Shown: positions 58,546 to 64,000 of the stretch, piece after piece | Layout: every line of letters starts with the position of its first letter | Numbering within the stretch: position 1 is the stretch's first letter | NCBI GenBank assembly: GCA_965261955.1 | Contig: CBDHEM010000011.1 | Span: 23,839-87,838, forward strand | Origin: JABAAI01 sp965261955 | GTDB taxonomy: Bacteria; Spirochaetota; Leptospiria; Leptospirales; Leptonemataceae | Direction: 5' to 3' | DNA length: 64,000 nt | The notes under the pieces: generated by a model | Seen by the model: the letters and a program-made list of their open reading frames with translations, nothing else | Told to the model about the DNA's origin: nothing | Database searches by the model: none | Translations under genes and position numbers: made by a program

Positions 58546-60212
58546 GTTGAACCGCATGGTGGACGGCTGCTCAGTGTATGATCTGTTTAAATGCACTGTG
58601 TAGCCCCATTGGCAGGATGAAACACTACGAAAAGTGTGCCAAGCAGCCCAGATATAGTGAGCCACAGCCATCAATAGCTAGTAAGCCTCAGCAGGATGAG
58701 ATGTGTGACCCAGCTCCAGTCCCTGTTCCCAACCCATGCCAGCTCAGCAAGCCAAGTATCCAGCTGCTCTTCAATTCGGTCCTGATCTAATCAGCCAAGA
58801 AGCGTCAAGCTGACCTCAACAGTCATGTGGGACGGTCTCCAGCAGCTACCAAAGGTGACTTGGATGACTAGATTGCTGAGTTCTTGTATGGGTATAGCCT
58901 GCCATTCAGCTTCGTTGAACACCCCCTCTTCAAGTCCTTGGTATCTTGTCTTAGTCTAGGTTGTCAGCCACCTTTCAGACAAGGAGTGAGCAACAAACTT
59001 ATCAACAGGTGCCATAACAAGTACCATGCCATCATGAAGCAGCTTCTCAACAACATTACCGTCACCATGCAAGCGGGCTGGAGATCAGTCCAGAACGATC
59101 CAGTCATCAACACATCAGTAGTCAGAGACGGAAAAGGCAACTTTGTGAATGCCAAGGACACAGGTACCACCCACAAGAAGCCTCTAAGGCTCTGTTCGAG
59201 GATTTTAAATCTCATGTTGATACTACCTATGGGTAAAAGATAAGGTGTTTTTCCAAAGACAATGCTAAGAACATAGACAAGATGTGCAGAGAACTGGAGG
59301 AGGTGAATGAGAATCTGTTTCTCTGTGGCTGCCTCTCTCATGTCCTCAACCTGCTGGGACAAGCCCTGACACCAGCTCCCATCATGAAGCTCATTGGAGA
59401 TCAACAATTTCTTCAAGAACCATCATGTGCCATCAGCCTGGCAGAAGGGTCAATTAGGATTCACTCGTCCTAAGGTACCAAGTAAAACTCGCTAGAAATT
59501 CCAGATGAACTGCCTGGACTCTTACCTGACAAATAGGAATTATTAAATCAAGTTCATCAAGACCTTCCAGATGAGGTAGACAATACCATCATTCAGAAGA
59601 TCATGGACATGAACTTATTCCTACAGATTAGCAACTTTGCCAACAGGCTGGGCCCAGTCGCCACTACCTTAGACCTGGGGCAGAACGACAAGACCAAGAT
59701 TGCTGATGCCTGCAACATCTTCATGAACGTCCTCAATGTGCCAGTCCTGCAAGATCGCTGCGACAAAGTCCAGAAAAGGTTTGACTTTGTCATCAAGCTA
59801 TGACATCTGGTTGCCCACATGTGTCACCCCAAGTACCTGGGTGCCGGGATGATCCTTGAGTAGATTGTGACCATGGTATCTGTAAAGATCAAGCTTTCCT
59901 TTCAGCAGTCATTACTTTTCAAGCAGAAGCAATCCTTTTCCATCTTCGTTCTTCAACTCCAGTGTCTGGGCCAGCAACCCAGTGACATGGTAGAAAGCCT
60001 TGGAATTATCATCAACTGGTCTCCCAGATGGCTTCATCGACTTCATGGTGGCGCTACAGTCTGCATTGGCAAAAGCTCCACCTCTGGAGCGAGTCTTCAG
60101 TAGCTTTGGGGTGGTAATCACCAAGCTTCGCAGCAAGCTCAGACTCCAGAAAGCTGCAAAGTTGGTGTTCATTTACAGGATATTGAGAGGACCCAAAGAG
60201 CTGGACAATTAG
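58546..60212 (+). pseudogene. hAT-family transposase, frameshifted
   Basis: The parts of a hAT transposase occur in order with breaks between them. First is a BED-like zinc finger remnant (CMICLNALCSPIGRMKHYEK). Then comes the region before the catalytic domain (EFLYGYSLPFSFVEHPLFKS), a middle segment (VPSKTRWKFQMNCLDSYL), and the C-terminal dimerisation domain (PPLERVFSSFGVVITKLRSK then LRLQKAAKLVFIYRIL). Several stops and frame changes separate them, so it is inactive. hAT enzymes move elements by cut-and-paste with 8-bp target duplications. I did not find terminal repeats. Confidence 0.8.
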
Positions 60213-60757
60213 TGTGAGTTGGACATTCTGAATACTAAACTGAACATCTGTGGTCACTGGACTTGATATAAGTAATAAATTGGTTACATATACATGAGTG
60301 CTAAACTGGATACTTTTTAATGTAGTTAAAGTTAAATTCCTTTACCTATTACATTTGTATGTAAATACATAAAATATCTTTGAGTTTGTTCTAAAGTAAT
60401 AGTTTTAGCCACTTCCATTTACAATTTTTTATCATTTAATAAAAATCACTCCCTCTCCACCCCTCCATCCCCATGGCACACTAAAAGATATAGAAGTTGT
60501 AAGTATAGCATTAGTAACCACTTTTAGCAATTTCTTTAATAGTTTTATGATAAAAGGGACATTATTGAGTTTTAGCCGGGGTGGTTTTAACCGGTTTTTA
60601 CCACCAAGTAGCTAAAACCTTCCTATCCTGCATAGAAACAACCTTTACCAGTAACTGTCAACTTCATACACCTTCTGTATCAATATCACTGTATCGGTCA
60701 ACTAAATGTTTCAGTCCTACATTTGACTCCTCCTGAAGCTATCCGCAAATGAAGGTG
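60213..60757. other. No gene recognised
   Basis: AT-rich spacer after the hAT relic. A phrase GTTTTAGCCGGGGTGGTTTTA near 60570 is unusual but unassigned. Confidence 0.35.
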
Positions 60758-61609
60758 ACATGCTAAGAAAAATTCATACCTAGTCATGTTACACGCTGCA
60801 GAGTTGATGTCCCATGACATAATAATAGATCTCTCACTTCGTTGAGCAGATGGTGTTCTTTGCCTCTTCTTGCCAACACCACATCCTCACCATTGCTGCC
60901 ACCAAAACACATGGACTCACACTCTGTTTATACTGATACTAGGTACATGTAAATTCTAAAGGACTGAAAATTGAAGTAACAAGACACATACATACACTTA
61001 ATTATGTTTTTATAGTCATATGATGATGAAGTAACACCAAGATCCAAGGGTGTCTTCACATTGATGGAGATCATTATCAGGTAAGTGCTTAGCTATGTAG
61101 CTTAACATTAAGTGAACAAAGTACTTGTAACAGCTAAAGCTCACTAGCATAGGTCAATGACGGTGGCTCATTTTAGCCATCACCAAGCAACTTCAATCAA
61201 AACGAGACTGCATCTTTCATTTAAGCCTTAGATAGCAACAAAACTCATCAAATCTCTAGTATGCAGGCTATGAATTTCAATCAGAAAGCACATCCATGCT
61301 ATATCTGAAATCATTTGAAGCATTTTAGCCAGAGATATGAGCTATTATGGCAACTCATTTAATGCCTTTTGAAGATGATGAGGCTTGTCATGGTAAACTT
61401 TGCCTTCCAACAAAGTTGGTGTTTTTCTGGTAGTGCAGGGTTAAATGCAATCTTGCTAGCAAAGAGTTTGAGTCGAATTTCCGCGTAGTAGCTCGAGCAA
61501 AGCCTTTTTCTAATGCCTACCAAACTATGCTCCTCTGTTTAGATATATCTGCTACCCTTGCATGAAACACACATGTGTTGATCATTAGCTATTGGCCCCA
61601 ATGAGTTAA
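60758..61609. repeat. Segmental repeat block B (paralogue of 36840-37705)
   Basis: This block matches block A over about 850 bp in the same orientation and order, starting at TCATACCTAGTCATGTTACA and ending ATTGGCCCCAATGAGTTAA. The 69-bp exon-like segment of block A (minus strand, 36980-36912, GYGVGKKSQKHHLHEVK) is present here but carries a frame-breaking deletion and lacks the AG acceptor. The terminal TTAA at 61606-61609 is also the insertion point of the next fold-back element. Confidence 0.75.
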
Positions 61610-62262
61610 GGGGGGGGGGGGGGGGGGGGGGGGGTTTACCTGAAACCAACGAAATTGTAACACATATTTGTAGCTGTCATAACTTTTTTCCCCTTTCTTC
61701 TGTGCAAATAATTATTATACCAGCTTGTTGCTTATTGTGTGTGCTTTAAGGGGGGACTACACCTCAAACCAACGAAATTGTAACAAATATTTGTAGCTGT
61801 CATAACTTTTTTTCCCTTTCTTCTGTGCAAATACTTTTTATACCAGCTTGTTGCTTATTGTGTGTGCTTTAAAATGATATATAAAAAGTCTATATAGGCA
61901 CATTTTCTTAGAAGATATATCCAAACACGCAAGGGCCCTAGCCCTACCACAGCGCCCCAAACTCGGTACGAATGTAGCTAAAGGCCTTAGCTATATTCGT
62001 ACCGAGTTTGGGGTGCTGTGGTCAAGGCGCCTGGCTGTAAATCCTGTGGGGGATTAGGAAGTGTTTTTTTTAATGACCCTTGCGTGTTTGGATATATCTT
62101 CTAAGAAAATGTGCCTATATAGACTTTTTATATATCATTTTAAAGCACACACAATAAGCAACAGGCTGGTATAATAATTATTTGCACAGAAGAAAGGGGG
62201 AAAAAGTTATGATAGCTACAAATATGTGTTACAATTTCGTTGGTTTTAGGTATAGTCTCCCC
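61610..62262. mobile_element. Fold-back MITE, copy 5, with duplicated left end
   Basis: The element begins with a run of 25 G at 61610-61634. After 136 bases it reaches CTTTAA, and a second left end (GGGGGGACTACACCTC) starts at 61750 immediately after that TTAA. The element then continues normally to its right end, TATAGTCTCCCC at 62262. Because TTAA is the target site, the second left end may record a self-insertion at an internal TTAA with loss of one right end. A hairpin centred near 61988 is listed separately. Confidence 0.85.
61951..62027. repeat. Palindrome at the centre of fold-back copy 5
   Basis: CCACAGCGCCCCAAACTCGG on the left pairs with CCGAGTTTGGGGTGCTGTGG on the right around TACGAATGTAGCTAAAGGCC, which itself is largely self-complementary to CTTAGCTATATTCGTA. 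Only one or two mismatches lie in about 37 paired positions. The element thus has a compact inner hairpin within the larger fold-back. Confidence 0.85.
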
Positions 62263-63408
62263 TTATGCTCATTCAGTCACACTCCCGAAGCATCTTCTTA
62301 ACTTAAACAAACCAGTAAACTGTCGCCTGCCAGTGACTTCCGAGCAACAAGCTCGGTGGTTAAACTTAGTATTTGACTTCCTGTTTCCATATATCGGGGA
62401 CCAATGCTCTACCGAACACGAAAAGGATAACAGATTGTAGCAGTTTGTTAGCGTTACATCTAGGGAAATTCGTTCCAGTAAGCCCCGTAAGACCGAGCAG
62501 TACATTTCCCTAAGCAGCAGCAATTGATACCACACTTAGGAGCGGCTGGACATACGTGACGTAATAGTTCTAGTCCCCTATTGCGCCGCGTTGGCTATTG
62601 TTCGACTGCTTATTATTGTGCGCCCCATCCTCACGATAAAAGTGAGGCTGCCTACAAATTGACTAACTCATTTGTCTTGCAGTACTTTCCTTTGTTCCTG
62701 GAATTCAGTACGTCTACTCTACATAACAGGTGTGCGGTAACGGTAACATAAATTTAGACATTATAATGCTGGTTTCTAGCTAATGCTATAGCGCTGTGCT
62801 ATGATTATGACAATGAATGTAAGAATGAGGTCAAATGTAAAAGTTTATGAAAATTTGTCCACTTGTTTTAGACAGGGAGTCAGCTACATCTGTATACCAC
62901 AATTCAAATTGCTGGACACCTAAAATGTCAAAAGCGCTAATATATAATTTTTTTAACTGGCAGACATTAACTGTGAAAACAGCAAACTTGTTCTTTGTAT
63001 TTGTTCTTTCTGTCCATGTTCTTTCTTAGTCGTGCATAACTTTCATGCCAATGGTCTATATATTAAAGCTAAATATAGTAGCAGAAGATTCTGGAATTTA
63101 CTTTTAGTAGAATGCAGGTAGCACATTCAGTCTTCCCCATATCAATTTTAGTTTCAAAAAGACCCAAAATTAATTATACATTGTCCAGCAATTCCCAACA
63201 ATTACAAATATTATTTTCAAGAATGAATGGTAGAGATCATTAATTTCAATATGTATTATATCTACTACTATAATAGAAGTCATTCGACTTGAATATTGGC
63301 ATTATTTGATTGTTATTTTCAATAAAAATATCCCTGTATACAGAAGCATATGACATAGATTACCAATGTGCACAAGCAATGGTGTTGTATTTCAATTTAT
63401 GGTGTAGG
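62263..63408. other. Probable upstream region of the gene at 63409; no exon confirmed
   Basis: A 66-codon plus-strand frame (62240-62440) overlaps the end of the fold-back element and is doubtful. GC-richer sequence with ACGTGACGTAAT and TTGCGCCGCGTTGG around 62553-62595 could be a promoter for the downstream signal-peptide exon. This is inference from composition only. Confidence 0.3.
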
Positions 63409-63466
63409 ATGAAGGGGTCTATTACCTGCTTGCTACTTGTTGCTTACTTCTTCAACATAAGTGCAT
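63409..63466 (+). CDS. First coding exon with signal peptide; gene continues beyond the window
   Basis: ATG 63409 opens MKGSITCLLLVAYFFNISA, a classic short n-region, hydrophobic core and small-residue cleavage region. It is followed at once by the donor GTAAGT in phase 1. A TAG acceptor-like trinucleotide stands just before the exon, suggesting a 5' UTR exon upstream. The rest of the protein is not found before the end of the window. A secreted or membrane protein is inferred. Confidence 0.5.
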
Positions 63467-63693
63467 GTAAGTAATTTTGTATGCTTATGTTGGTGATGCT
63501 ATTCTATGTTGTAGCTGCTGCCATAGTTGTTGTTTTGCCACTATAAAGGAATGCCCAGAGTGCTAATAAAACCTTCCATGTGTGTCTGATATGGAATAGC
63601 TTATGAATGGATCTAGGTTACACGGGGTTCAGTTTCTTGTACTCATGAAATAGTCGTCTACTTGAAGAGACCGTGCAATATTATGCCACAATT

Positions 63694-63713
63694 ATTTATA
63701 TATATATATATAT
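63694..63713. repeat. (TA)n microsatellite
   Basis: A run of alternating T and A, about 20 bases, immediately before the small MITE. TA-rich flanks are common targets for several MITE families. Confidence 0.85.
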
Positions 63714-63718
63714 GTTGT

Positions 63719-63926
63719 GGCTGGTTCACAACATGACAGACACAGAGCAGAGCAGAACATTGCATTCCATTCCATTTTGTTTACCGTTACATTTCGTATT
63801 GTGAACCTGACAGCTCAAGGAAATTTTTCCGAATACAATGCTACATAACAGCATTGCAAACCTGCAATGCAGCATAATGGAACGAAATGCAATGGTACCT
63901 ATGTCCACTCATGTTGTGAACCAGCC
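63719..63926. mobile_element. Small MITE, 208 bp
   Basis: Perfect 18-bp terminal inverted repeats, GGCTGGTTCACAACATGA at 63719-63736 and its complement at 63909-63926. Looser inverted similarity extends inward (CATTGCATTCCATTCCATT against the inverse of ATGGAACGAAATGCAATG). There is no coding capacity. I cannot see a clear target duplication, so the superfamily is unknown. Confidence 0.85.
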
Positions 63927-64000
63927 TTTAAACTATATTATTGTTAATAGAGTAGGATTTTTCAGCACTGTGACCTTGCGCTGGTCATGTGTAAATTAAT

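Noticed and set aside
62240..62440. 66-codon plus-strand ORF and its 88-codon reverse
   Set aside because: It starts inside the fold-back element and has neither motif nor splice context.

Overview
The window is eukaryotic: genes are split by introns with GT/AG junctions, and most of the space is transposable elements and satellite DNA. The AT-rich base composition, very short introns (54 to 126 bp in places), a single-pass receptor gene, a PRDM9-type gene and animal-type Ty3/gypsy, piggyBac and hAT relics point to an invertebrate animal. An early-branching one such as a sponge fits best, but this is an inference from style and not from a marker gene. There is no rRNA, tRNA, CRISPR or bacterial operon that I can support.

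Layout. 1-3.8 kb: the 3' part of a plus-strand single-pass membrane protein gene (four exons that join in frame), with minisatellites in its introns. 3.8-6.4 kb: a 44-bp tandem repeat, doubtful exons, and a 724-bp fold-back element. 6.65-30.3 kb: a 23.6-kb satellite array of about 250-bp monomers. Between about 9.15 and 22.09 kb it is organised as a higher-order repeat of about 3,514 bp (14 monomers), 3.7 copies that are almost identical. 30.3-32.3 kb: a rearranged fold-back element with a perfect 42-bp palindrome, then a related satellite in inverted orientation with a period of about 100-110 bp.

32.5-36.85 kb, minus strand: the most interesting locus, a PRDM7/9-like gene. Its five exons join in frame to give an acidic linker, a zinc knuckle, a complete PR/SET domain and a C2H2 array with exact 28-residue spacing. 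It carries an in-frame TAG inside the SET domain, and a 1-nt insertion followed by a stop in the last finger. It therefore looks like a recently inactivated or decaying PRDM9 relative, sitting next to a young satellite array.

36.8-51 kb: a segmental block that is repeated near 60.8-61.6 kb, a LINE reverse transcriptase relic, a piggyBac-derived two-exon reading frame that has lost the catalytic core, several minisatellites, and more fold-back elements flanked by TTAA. 52.1-57.0 kb: a complete but defective LTR retrotransposon with a 5-bp target duplication, in which the integrase zinc finger lies upstream of reverse transcriptase and the LTR encodes the end of pol. 58.5-60.2 kb: a decayed hAT transposase. 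61.6-62.3 kb: another fold-back element with a partly duplicated end. 63.4 kb: a probable signal-peptide exon of a gene that runs out of the window. 63.7-63.9 kb: a small MITE.

Functionally the window is a repeat-rich neighbourhood with three host-like loci: the receptor 3' end, the PRDM9-like gene and the secretory first exon. Small ORFs inside the satellite are products of the repeat and are not annotated as genes.
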